From Vitis vinifera (lineage: Eukaryota; Streptophyta; Magnoliopsida; Vitales; Vitaceae): DNA of 64,000 bases. Below are positions 32,741 to 44,800 of the stretch, in pieces. A program made the translations under genes and the position numbers. The stretch's first letter is position 1, and each line of letters opens with the position of its first letter. The stretch spans positions 703,501-767,500 of the forward strand of contig NC_081812.1 in the NCBI RefSeq assembly GCF_030704535.1, in the 5' to 3' direction. The notes below the pieces were generated by a model. That model had not been told where the DNA came from. It saw nothing but the letters and a program-made list of their open reading frames with translations, and did no database searches.

Positions 32741-35550
32741 TAAATATAATTTTTCACAAAATCAAATAAACTATTTCCTATATATAATATAAATATAAAG
32801 TCAATGGAAAACAGAAATTAGGGAGTTGTTAGTTGGAAAGAATCCAAAGTTGGGGAAAGCCATGGGTTGGTAATAATGTTGAATTTAGAATAGGAGCATA
32901 AAAATCTCAACTACTCATTTCACTTACCAAGCTTTATTTTAAAATTTATGGCGGTGAAGATTGTGAAAGTGACCACTTTACATAAGGCCCATGTCCTATT
33001 ATCACCCCTTTTCTCCATTTCAATAAATGTAGGGGGATTTTTTACCGTTGAGCATTTTTCAAAAATAGTGATTGAAAAAACTATTTTCTAATTTATAATG
33101 AGGCTAAACAAGAAATCCTCAAGACCACTTTAAAATTTTAAAATTTTAAAATTTATCAAATTGGAAAACCACGCATTCCACCTAACCAAAAGCCTTGAAA
33201 TCATGGACAATCTTTTGGGTAGGAACCCTAGGTGGCCCACAATTATCCGCTGTTGTCTTCTATCTCTTTGCATTTCTTAATTATTTTTGAAGTGGTTATC
33301 ATAAACTAATAAATTATTAAGTTAGACAGCACTCTATTATTAGAGCATTATAATATCATCATCATAGTGGAAAATTAGACATTGTTTGTTGTATTCAACT
33401 CACAAATAATTTAATTGTTTCTTTTAAACAAGTTTAAAGTGGTTAGAATGTTAATTATGTGTCTATATAATAACACTAATCAATGAAAGTTGATCTTAAG
33501 AATAACAATCAATGGCTCGTTCCTTTTTCTTTTCTTTTTTTTTATCGGTAGCAAGAAAAATGTATATACCAAAGTATTTAGGGTTTGGTCTAAATCGAGT
33601 TAATATTCACTATATTTCCATTGCTAAGTGAATAAGAAATGAGAGATGCAAGTAAAATAAGAACGAAAGTGAATCACAACTAAAATATGCAAGAAAAATC
33701 CAAGATTCTAACAAATGAGATTTAATTTCTATAACAAGTCTTTATATTTCTATGCTTATTTTAAACAATAACTAAAATACAACAATAAATGAAAAATAAA
33801 ATGGATTCCTGTTTTCTATATTCATTCTCTATTCTAATGTGTCAAACATGCTCTAAGTCAAAATAGTATCTCAACATGGTATAAAAAAAGACGTCATTCC
33901 TTGGAAAGCCACCCCATTGCATATTGCATATTTTTTAGACTTTGTGAAAAGAAAGAAACCCAAGGCCTTTGAAAATGTGGAGCAATCGTCTCAATCACTA
34001 AAGAACTCTGTTAAAAGTTTGTAGCTATGGGTTAACATGGAGACAGCAAAACAAATCGATGTAACCGATTTTATAGATTGGGTGAAATCTAGATGAAAAA
34101 GGGAACACATTTTTATAACTTCCCACTTTGGGGCTATACTTTTTTAGTTCCCTTTTTATACAACTTATATACCTTTGTGTATAGCTTCTTTTTTATTAAA
34201 ATATATCTTATCATTTCTTATCAAAAAAAAAAAGAACCCCTCACTACGCAACGTTTTTCCTTGTTCATACATCCCATGTGCAAGCAAAGGGAGACTTCAT
34301 AGGATGACGAGGGTATCATGGGTTTGACCCAAATCAGCTTTACTGGCTTGAATGAATTATGAGGATCACCCTCGTCAAACACCGACCTTTCAACATTGCC
34401 CAATCCGAAGCCAATCTCATAGTCAATTCAAGCTAATTGGGTTTGCAAAAGTTACTCAAATTGAGTTAATTCACTGGATACCATTTTATTATATTTTCTA
34501 TATTTTTAATAAATCATATTATTAATAAGATAATGATGATAACCATGGGTTTACTTCTTGATGATTTGCCCATATCTTCAATCCACGTCAACCCAAAAGT
34601 ATTGGGATCCACAGCTTGCCCTAATTCAAACCCTACTCCATGTCAACCCGAACCATGGGTTGGGCAGGGTCAGACTTGAGTTGCAGCGCCATTGGTGGTC
34701 AATTGTCCAACAGTTAAACCAGCTAGCCCAAGGATAAGGCAAATAGATAAATCAAACAAAACCAACCAAATCACCCATGGAATATGCTACGGTCACAAAC
34801 ACATGGTGCAGAGTCTGTCAAAAGTGATGAGCAACTTTTAAATTTGCGAATTTCCAAATACTACCATCTGATATTATACCTCCCACTTCTGTCTAAACGC
34901 ACCCCTGTTGTCCTAAAACAAACAGAGTTTGCTTAGCTAAATTTAGTAGAATAAATATGGAATTTTGCACAAATCAATAACTTTTTTTTATATTTTCTTT
35001 TCAATAGGCAATAAAAGTTGTATATATACAAAACAAAAAGATGTATAACAGAGTACACATGTATACCATGGGCAAAATGAGGCAAACCCACAAAAGAGAG
35101 AAGAAAAAGGACCAAAAAAAAAAAAACTCTCTATCTCAACAAGATCCCAGCATCTGTACTTTCTGATAAATGAGGACTGGTACCCTACCTTCCTACTCTC
35201 TCTAGTTTCCATTGATGTTAAAAGTTTTCTATGCTTTTTTGCATCGGTTTTGGACATTGCATGATGATTTTCTGGTGTGCCATAGAGCAATTTTACAAGA
35301 GGGATGAAAACGATTATTGGGAAATACCCAAGTTCAACCTTAAAGAGCAAATAGACATCAATCTGAAATTGAATATTTTTCTTTTTCATACATCGTACCT
35401 GTTGAGAACTAGAAAGGCAGAACTGGGCTTTGATGGCCACATCTTGATAAATCCAAACCATGAGGTTTCTTTAAGGATTAAGATAGTGTCATTCACAAAC
35501 TGCTGAGCATACAAAAAATAACACAAGAAAGAATCCGTATGCTTTGAACA
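32741..35550. other. AT-rich intergenic region
   Basis: No gene was recognised. Around 34280-34720 there are palindromic and repeated words such as GATGACGAGGGTATCATGGG and CACCCTCGTCA (34296-34375), and ACCCATGG/CCATGGGTTGGG, which suggest remnants of TIR elements. I could not define an element. The frame at 34988-35461 (minus) lacks any recognisable domain. Confidence 0.5.
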
Positions 35551-35662
35551 ACTAAAAGCGCATTTGACAGTGATTCTAGAAAGTGTTTCTAACCTTTCTA
35601 ACGCTTGAAACTTTCTATCTTTCAAGTATTAGAAAAACTAGAACCACTGCAAAACATACTCA
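35551..35662. mobile_element. MITE-like element, family copy 1
   Basis: A short element has imperfect inverted ends: AAAAGCGCATTTGACAGTGA on the left, and CACTGCAAAACATACTC on the right when read toward the end. The internal words GTTTCTAAC and TATTAGAAAAACTA are shared with the element at 60141-60264. Both contain the pattern of a G(T/C)G(T/C)(A/G)TTTGACA tip and a TTCTAAC...TTAGAAAAACTA core. It is non-coding and probably a non-autonomous DNA transposon. Confidence 0.55.
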
Positions 35663-35743
35663 TAATCTACATAAATTGTGAAAAGGAATAGGAATAATAA
35701 TAATAATAATCCAAGGGGGCCAAGAGATTCCGACCCAACAGGA

Positions 35744-35797
35744 TCATGACCAACTACCAAGTTCCATCAGCTTCTGAAGCTTTCCTTGTAAGGAGTT
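35744..35797 (-). other. Candidate terminal exon of an unidentified minus-strand gene
   Basis: A good acceptor (TTGTTTTCAG) is followed by an 18-codon frame ending in TGA (NSLQGKLQKLMELGSWS). It looks like an amphipathic protein C-terminus. No convincing upstream exon could be joined. The LINE at 36.4-38.3 kb would lie in the preceding intron if this exon is real. It may be chance. Confidence 0.2.
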
Positions 35798-36439
35798 CTG
35801 AAAACAATGGAAAAAAGCAAGCTATTGCCTTTTGAATGATTTTAGATTGTAGAAGCTTTAAGCACAAATTGTTAACAAAAGAGCATGCAGCAGAAGAACC
35901 TGATAACATCTCCTATGCTACATCAAAATAACTACTGGGAGCCAAGTAAGCCTGTGATTCCACAACTTAAAGCCATCATAATAGTAAAACTTTGTTACAG
36001 GCAACAAGAAGTAGAACAAGAATCAAGACAATATTTAGTGGTGTAAGGATAATCCCTCAGGAGCTCAAATGTAACAAAAATCTGAAATGCCAATGATGCT
36101 GCAAAATTAAAGAAAGCTCAAAGAGAAATAATACTGTGACATGGTCTCTGTGGATCTTGGTTTCCGTTAGTTGTCCATGACAATAATAGAATGCCATACT
36201 GCAAAAGCAAAACAACCTTGGAGTGTTGATTCAGTATATGTTTTAATAGATAAATAAAGATCAAGGAGCTACTTATACAAGTGTCAAGGGGTTGAAATTC
36301 GGAAATGTTTTAATAGGATTAATGTTATTTATGAAAACATGAAAGAGTACAAGGGACACAAGAAAATTTTGTCACTATCCGTATTCATGATTATAATCAA
36401 CTCTAGATTATAACAATGAAAAGTTAATAGGATTACACG

Positions 36440-38278
36440 GTTAAGAAGTTCTCCTTTAGGCTTCTTTCAAAGCTCTAGGGGTTGAGACAAGGGGATCCCT
36501 TGTCTCCCTACTTATTCGCGATAGCAATGGAGGCCCTCAGTAGTCTTCTCTTGAGAGCTAGGGAAGGAGGTTTTATCTCAAGGTTCAAGGTGAAGGGAAG
36601 AGGGGGTGAGGGGAAGGAAGTTTCTCATCTCCCCTTTGCTAACGACACAATTGCTTTTGCAAGGCTTCTTAGGATCAAGTCAATAATTGATGTTGGGATC
36701 TCATGTAGTTCGAGGCTATTTCAAGGCTGATAATTAATCTTTATAAGAGTGAGTTGATCCCAGTTAGGCGGGTGGAAAATATGGAGGAGTTGGCTTCTGA
36801 GCTCGGTTGCAAGGTAGGGGAGCTACTGACTTCTTACTTGGGCTCTCTTTGGGGGCTCCTTGCAGATCAAAGGCGGGTTGGAATGGGGTTGAAGAGTGGT
36901 TTCAAAAAAGGGCTTCAATGTGGAAGAGCCAATACATCTCTAAAGGGGGGAGGCTTATAATGATTCATAACACATTATCCAACTTGCTTATTTATTTTAT
37001 GTCTTTGTCCATCTTGAAAAATGTCAGGTTAAGGCTAGAGAAAATCCCTAAGGATTTTCTTTGAGGTGGAGAGGTCCTAAAGAAAAACCCACACTTGGTG
37101 AAGTGGTCGGCTATTTGTGAGGCCAAGTCAAAAGGGGGTTTGGGTGTCAAATCTCTCTCTTTGCTAAACAAAACCCTTCTTTGCAAATGGCTTTGCCATT
37201 TTACTTGTTAAAGGGAATTGCTTTGGAAGAAGGTTATTGTTGGCAAATATAGGGAGGATGAAGGGAGGTGTTCTTGTGAGGTAAGAGACTGTTATGAGGT
37301 AGGCTTTTGGTCTCTTTTTCTATGGCCAATGGGAGAAGAGCAAAATTCTGGAAGAACAGGTGGTGTGGTGAGGAGCCTCTAGTGTTGCCTGTCCATCCTT
37401 GTTTGCCTTAGTCAAGTTGAAAGAGACGAGGGCAAGAAATTTATGGGGGCAAGAAATTTATGGGAGTAGAGTGAGGAAGGAGGACAATGGAATTTCTATT
37501 TCACAAGGAATTTAAATGATTGGGAGTTAGATCTCATGGAGTTTTTTTTTGTTTAGACCCCAAGGAAAGTCAGTGCACAAAGACATGGATGATCAAGTAG
37601 TATGAAAGATCATTAAGAATGATATCTTTTCTGTGAGATTTCTTTATTCTGCTCTTGAGCTAGATCGTGCCTTTCCTTTTCCATTAGCAATTATCAGGAA
37701 CCTCTGGAGTCTAGGGTGAGCTTTTTCCTTAGGAGGCATGTTGGGATAAGGTGTTGAAGTTGGACCGGCTTCAAAGAAGAGGTTAGTTTAGTCAACATGT
37801 ATACTCTTTGCAAAGACGAGGCAAAATGCATTGACCACACTCTTTGTGGCAGTTATTCTTTCTATTGTTTGGTATTTTCTAGGTCATTTTTGCCTCTATC
37901 AAGGAGATCTCCTAAAATGGCATGGCTCTTTCATGGGAAGAAGGTGAAAGAAGGCATGGACAGCAGCCATACCGTTATGCATTCTCTAGACTATTTGGGA
38001 GGAAAGAAAACGAGGATCATTTGAAAATGAGTTGTATGATCAACGTCTAAATAACATCTTCCTCAATAATATCTATTAGTGGTTCAAGGCTTACGTAGAT
38101 GAAGGTGCTAGGTCTTTATTGGATTTTATTGATTGGCTGGGGTTTTGTTGAGGGAGGGAGTAGATTTTTTGTCTTCCCCTTTTTTGCTTGCCCTGTTGTA
38201 TACGTCCCATGTACTCTCGTTTACCTTTTCTTTCGGCGCTTTTAATATATTCTCTTCTTTGCCTATATAAAAAAGAGA
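36440..38278 (+). mobile_element. 5'-truncated LINE (L1-type) with decayed reverse transcriptase
   Basis: Plus-strand sequence begins within the reverse transcriptase (LRQGDPLSPYLFAIAMEALS at 36482-36541). It continues through the connection region (RLIMIHNTLSNLLIYFMSLS and KSKGGLGVKSLSLLNKTLLC) and ends with a zf-RVT-like C-terminal part (CKDEAKCIDHTLCGSYSFYC at about 37804-37863). The 3' tail follows. The YxDD-equivalent box reads FANDT instead of FADDT, and many stops and frameshifts are present. The endonuclease and the first half of the reverse transcriptase are missing, as is usual for incomplete target-primed insertions. Confidence 0.8.
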
Positions 38279-41030
38279 AGACAAAGAAAACAAGGCCAAG
38301 GAAGCTCTATACAATAGAAAACAGAAATTATCAACATTAGTAAATTGGAAATGTAGCTGTAAGTACAGGGCCAACACATGAAGCTGTAAATTCTATAATA
38401 CCACCAACAATCACAACGAGAACCATCCATACCAACACATAAAATTGCAACCAGCAGCCATGACTTAAAATAGACAACTTTAGGTTATCAAGGACTCCAA
38501 GCATCATACAACCAAATTCCAAGTCTAACCATTCCCTGCCTTTTGCCACTCTTCCTCGTGATCTTTTGCTACCCACAAGCTTGAAATGCTTCTTCTCTAA
38601 ATAAATACCATTTTAAGGGTAACAGGATCATTTCCTGACCTGAAAACACTTGGCAGTAGTCCTGCAAGCAAATGTACATAGTTCACTAATGAACATCTGA
38701 GAAGTATACTAACAAATCTGATTCTGATTCTGTTTTTGTTTTTTCCTTTGCTTTTTTTGCCTGTTTGGGATAATTAACATTTTTCCCCAGTGAAATAAAA
38801 AATATCCCAAAATCTTAAGGAATAGAGAATGAATAGAAAATCCTCTTATTTTCATTTCATCTATTTGATAAATAGAAAGACCTATACATGTACCCTAGGC
38901 CTATTGAGTAACCAAATTAATCAAACTGTCAATCCTGTTTGCATTCACTTTTTTGTTCTTTTTTTTTTTTTTTTTTGATAGGTGTTGACCTTTTTTTCTT
39001 ACTCAAATTAATGTTCATTAATTAATCTTTTCCTTCTAAACAAATTCACACACACATATATATAGGTGTGCGTCAGTGTATGAGTTTTTACATTGGTATA
39101 ATAAAATGGCATAAAAGAAAGCTGAAGTAGTCCCACATAACTGTAACTAGTAGATATTGAATGGCATCTTACAGAAAAAAATGGTAACAGAGAGAGAAGA
39201 ACAAGGAAATCATCTTTATCTGTGCCATTTCATTGCCAAACCTTATTCTAGATCAATTGAAACATTTTTAACTCAAAAAGGGTGTGTTTTGGAAGGCAGG
39301 AATGGAAATGATATTAACATGGGAATGAAGTTGAATCATAACACCATTTGGAAAAAAGGAATCAAAATCCTGGCAAGAGTAGGTTTTGGTTTCTGTGATA
39401 ATAAATTTTTTATTCCCACTCCTACGTCTAAAAAGCAATCCAAACACAATGACCAATGAGAAATGGAATGGATTTTCATTCTCATTCTCTTTTCCAATGA
39501 ACCAAAAATGTCCTAAGAGGAAAGGTTCAAATGAAGAAGATAAGCATTCATGGAAAAAGCTTCTTGAGAAATATGGACATTCAATAGCAAAGCAGTGGAG
39601 CTGAGACACGAGTTGAGAACTAGATTTCTCAGCAACTATACAGAGATTAATTTATAAAAAATAAAATAAGACAAAATAAAAATGAAAAAAAAAAAAAAAA
39701 CCTAAAATAACCAGAATCTGAACAGAAAAAATCCTGTCATTGATATTCTTTACTGAGGTGTTGTTTCTAGGAACCTGAAACAGACTTACTCAAATTACCT
39801 TAAAATCTGAAATAGAGAAGTTCAACAACTAAAGGTTTCTTTCAAAGTCAACTCAGGGCTTCAAAACAGAGAAGTCGATTCCAGCTTTGATCTCCAAACA
39901 AAGCATGTTCCACGGACTTTAGGAACAAAATAAGAGAAGGAAACAGCTAGATGACAGGAGACAATGAGAATGTCCAGTCTGCAAAGATTCTCTGGAAGAA
40001 AATGGAGAGCAGCAATAATGAGAAATGGGATCTAGGGCTCACAAGAGTGGGATGGGTGTTGGCAACAGAAATCCAGGGTTCACTAGAAAGGGATGGATTT
40101 TCGCAACAGAAATCTAGGCTTTGCAAGAAAGGGATGGGTTTTTTGCTGGTGGCTAAGACCTTCATGGAATGATCTTACTCACAATGCTCAAAACAGTGTC
40201 TGGACAGCTAGACATTTCTCAGGTTACAAAGAATTGCCAAGTTTGTACTCACATAGACAGTGTTCCCTTTTTACCCCTTCATATGGCATACCCTTGCTTC
40301 TCATGAAATTTATCCAGTGAGTCAAAAGTTGGTCTAATACAGTGTTCACTTATTGTACATCATAAAAAGTAGTACTCTGTGGCATGCATCCATTGAACAC
40401 CACAATATTGCAGCATGAAAAAACACTTTTCTTGTAGTGTATGCAACACAACTAAATTTCTTTACATTCATTTTTTTTAAAAATAAGGATGGGTCAAAAG
40501 CAATAAGATTCAAAAACTGACAGGAAATTGACAATAGATTCAGAATCCACTGAAATGAACAATCTCCACTCTGCAAGGCAATGTAAATATATACACCTAT
40601 AACACATCATTTTAGAGAACTCAATGGTAACTGATAAAGTTATATTGCAAGAAATAAAACAGACATGTCTTGAAAAGCTAATAAGTACAGCTGAAGAAGA
40701 AAATGTCATAGTGTACCCAAACGGGGGGGTCCAACACCCGGCCAACAACAGAAGCATCAAATCTGGGCATGCATCACTGGTTACAGGTAACAGGCAGTGC
40801 AATAATTAACTAAAGGTTATAAGCATTTTCACTTTGTTTACTAAACATTCATCTACAGATCAGATATTTCTTAGAGCATCAGCAGAACTTAAGGAGATAA
40901 AAATAGGGAACTATATGATTACAACAGTATAAGAAAGTGAAGCTGGCAAACCAATGAAGGAGGTTTTTGCATGTTCAATCACCATCCCCAGGGAAGCATG
41001 CTCATAAAGTCTCTCCACTTCATCCACTAG
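38279..41030. other. Intergenic or unannotated transcript region
   Basis: No gene could be assembled. Present are an 80-codon minus-strand frame at 38337-38576 with one hydrophobic segment (VLVWMVLVVIVGGII) but no family match. A possible MITE with GGGTGTGTTTTGG-like and CCAAAAATGTCCTAA-like ends lies at about 39278-39516. A short tandem repeat lies at 40022-40146 (annotated). Several (T)n and (A)n runs occur. Confidence 0.45.
40022..40146. repeat. Degenerate tandem repeat, about 41-bp period, three units
   Basis: Three consecutive units share AAAT(C)C(A/T)AGG, then a variable stretch, then GGGATGGRTKTTBGCAACAG: about 40025-40070, 40070-40110 and 40110-40146. It is non-coding. Confidence 0.6.
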
Positions 41031-41531
41031 TCAGGTAAACAAGAATATACTCAGGCAGCTCATCAGGCCAGAAGATGGGTGCTCTTTTGCTAAGGACATA
41101 CAAATGAATCCTGCAGAAAAAACAACAATCAACATATGAAACCGAATGACTAGTTTTTCTTCAATTACGTCACTTTAAATTCACAGAAAATATTCTAATA
41201 ATACCAAACTGTATCCAAAATCTGGTAATCAAGTAATAAGCAAGCATCTTCAACAGAGCATAATGTAATTTCAATAACAAAGATGAGAATCTGGAGATTG
41301 ACAAATCAAATCCAAGAATAATATAATAACAGTAAAGTTTCAAAATAACAAGGAAAATTCTAGGAAAAACCAGGAAAATTTCAATTATAGCATAACTGAA
41401 AAAGGGAATACAGAGAAAGAGATACCTGCAGAACAAAATTCTTTGTTATTGACATGCTTAGGTGGGCAAGGACCAGTTTGCGTACTTTTCCCAACAAATG
41501 ATTGCAAAAGAATGTCCATAGGATTTTCCAT
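41031..41531 (-). other. Candidate small spliced reading frame downstream of PRP22
   Basis: Two minus-strand exons (41531-41426 and 41110-41031) join with GT/AG borders and compatible phase to a 61-codon frame. It starts MENPMDILLQSFVGK and ends in TGA at 41031-41033. I recognise no family. It lies about 350 bases beyond the PRP22 stop, so it could equally be a spliced 3' UTR or antisense noise. Confidence 0.2.
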
Positions 41532-41877
41532 CCCTTCATGTTAAGACTCACAATATGTTCTGTGCAGATAAACCTATTTGAAGGTTGAAGCAAGTCATAT
41601 TTAGTTTCAAGAGAAAATTTCTGTGACATTTTCAAAATTTCCTTTTTGGCAAAAACTTCAATTAATTGAATTCCATTTATTAAATAAAATGAAAACAGAA
41701 CAACAAAAAACTACCACTAAAGAATTTGACAAAACCCTCCACCATAACTGAAGGGCCTCTAATAGTAAAAAATCACCTCATAGAATTATACAAAAACAGT
41801 ATCTACATTTATAACAAAAAGCAATGTCAAAATGAAATCTGGGACCAGTTAGCACTAATAGAAGGCTTAAGCACAAA

Positions 41878-44800
41878 TCAAGCACGACGTTTACTCAAAC
41901 GCCAAGAGTTAGGTTCATGATATCTGTCATAAAGTGGTTCAATACGCTCTTGACGCTTCCGTTTGCTCATTTTCGTGGGATCTGCCACTTTGAAGAATCT
42001 TGGTGCCAATTCCACAAGCCATTTGGGGTCTATAACTGTAACCTCTCGCATGTACTCCTTTGTAGTCATTACCAATTCATGGTAGATGACCCAGTCTGGC
42101 TGTCTCTGGAAAAGAGCACTGCTTGGGTGAATATAAACTGGCTGGTTCTCAACTAGGGTTCTATAACCCTCCTGTGGGTCCTTTCTTGCTGCATGGAAAA
42201 AGAAACCCGCTGTAATTGCCTTCCTTATCTTCGTGAAATTTTTCCCAGCACTAACAACATCCAATTTATACCTGAAATGCAGCAGTGGTGAGTTAGAAAT
42301 ACCAGGCATTTGTTTATTTATTTATTTATTATAAACACCAGGCACTTAATTTTAAGTAGTTTATTGAGTAAGATTAGCATAAATATGGCCCAAAATTAAG
42401 ATAGAATCACAACTGGCATACTCCACTGAGACCAAACTTCTGGACCTTTCATTTAGCATTTTGGGCTTCCAAGTGAATCAAAGACTTGAAATATGGAAAA
42501 AATTCAGTGTTCAACAAATTGGAGAAGGTTTCCACTTTTTATGATAATCTAAACATATATGATCCCATAAAGCACATGGTAGCAATTTGTCTACAACAAC
42601 ATAGAAAAGAAAAGAAAGATGATGAAGCAAATGCCAAAAGGCATTCACTGACAAGCATTCACAATGGGTAGAAGAAATGATGTGAATCAAATTCAACAAT
42701 AATACTGTCTTAATAAAACTGGTCTACAGCTATTCTGACAAATTGGATGAGGCAATGAAGACAGTGGCACACCTACTATAGACAAATTGCATGATCCAAG
42801 TACAGCTGTACCCAAACTGAGCAAGTGTGAGCAGTAAACAGTGAGCAAAATAACCAATTATTGATACAACATTATTCAACAACGTGGATTTGGACCAAAG
42901 CACCTCTACACAACTGGTTTTCATATTTAGCACTAAATTTTTTTTTTACACGCCAATTTTTGTCCCCATTGAGACTTGGACTTGGAAAGCCCCCAGAAAA
43001 CCTCCCACCTTTACCACTTGAGCCAGGCCTCAAGGGCTGGTTGTCATGCTTAGCACCAAATTATAACAAACAATGTTTACACCTATTAATGAAGATAAAC
43101 TACCAGTAAGAATTATGCTTCTTAATTTCTGTCAGCATGTAGAAAATGATCATTAGATTTGCAAGAAAATCTAACTCAAAAAAATAAAAAGCAAAAGAAA
43201 ATAGTGCAATGCAAATAGATGTATCCCAGCAAGAAACTAAAGCAAAAATCCATGGCCAAGAACTATGAAACATATAAAAAGAGAACTAGAATATCATACT
43301 TGTCCATGATGGTGAGAAGTTGTTTTCTGACATCTTGTGCCCTCCTCAAGGATCGAGACTGAACAAAGTTCTCAAAACACCACGGTCCGGAAAAATTCTT
43401 TGCCTTCCAAGCCTCATAAACAGCAAGCAAAGTTAGATGGTCTCCTTCTGGCTGAAAAAACTTGGCCCTCTTTTGATCAGCCTGAGCTTGCTTTTCCCTG
43501 GGCCTGTAGAAGATGTTCCCCGTCTGAATCATTGCAATGATTGTCAAAATCTCATCACTGCACCCAAGGTCCACACTGGCAAGTAGCATCTTAGATAATG
43601 GAGGTTCCAGTGGAAATTCTGCCATTTTCCTGCCCAATTTGGTCAGAAGCCCCTCCTCATCTAGAGCTCCAAGACTGTAGAGCTGTTCCATGGCAGAAAT
43701 AAGAGCTTGAGGTGAAGGTGGGTCCATAAAATCAAACGACAGAAGATCATTTATCCCCATTGCTTTCATCGTAAGCGTAGTAAGCCCAAGATTTATCCTT
43801 TGTATCTCTGGAACTGAGGTTGGGGACATCTCATTCCGATAAGCACTCTCAGTGTAAAGGCGATAGCATTTTCCAGGTCCTGTACGTCCAGCACGCCCAG
43901 CTCGTTGTTTGGCTGATGCTTGTGAAATAGGTGTTATGACCAAGGAATCAAGCCCTTGTTTGGGGTTGTAGACATTTTGCTTCGCAAAACCAGGATCAAT
44001 GACATAAAAGATGCCATCAATGGTTAAAGAAGCCTCAGCAATGTTGGTAGCCACAACCACTTTCCTCTTCCCTGGAGGAGCAGGGTCAAAAATCCTCGAC
44101 TGCATTTCACTAGGAAGGGCACTATAGACTGGTAAAATAATGAGTTCGGGAACATTTTTACCTAGCCCTTTCATCCTCTCGTAAAGAGACTGGCATGCAT
44201 GATCAATCTCCTCCTGACCAGTCAAGAAGAGGAGGATGTCTCCTTCTGGTTCTGTCAAATGAATTTGGAGGACAGTAATCAAAGATGCATCTAGGTAATC
44301 GCTTTCAGGTTGTTTGGTGTAGAGTATCTCCACAGGAAAAGTTCTTCCAGGGATGGTAAAGATGTTGCAGTTGAAGAAATACCCTGAAAATTTCTCTGCA
44401 TCCAATGTGGCAGATGTGACAATCAAGCGAAGATCAGGCCTCCGTTTCACAAGGTGCTTCAGCAATCCAAAAAGGACATCAGTGTGGATCGTCCTCTCAT
44501 GAGCTTCGTCAAGCATAATTACAGAATATTGAGAAAGATTGTCATCAATCAGAATCTCCCTGAGAAGCATGCCATCAGTCATGTACTTGATGACAGTATC
44601 TGGACCAGTACAATCCTCAAACCGAATAGCATACCCAACTTCCTCTCCTAAACGACAACCAAACTCTTCAGCAACCCTCTTTGCCACAGACATTGCAGCC
44701 ACTCTACGGGGTTGGGTACATCCAATCTTACCCCTGGTAGTGTAACCTGCTTCAGCTAGATACTGTGTTACTTGTGTTGTCTTGCCAGAACCAGTCTCAC

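Noticed and set aside
34988..35461. 157-codon minus-strand frame
   Set aside because: No recognisable domain or codon pattern is seen, and it is interrupted by Phe/Ser-rich translations of T-runs.
38337..38576. 80-codon minus-strand frame with one hydrophobic segment as a gene
   Set aside because: There is no family, no splice context and no neighbour support, so it is kept only as a remark in the region description.
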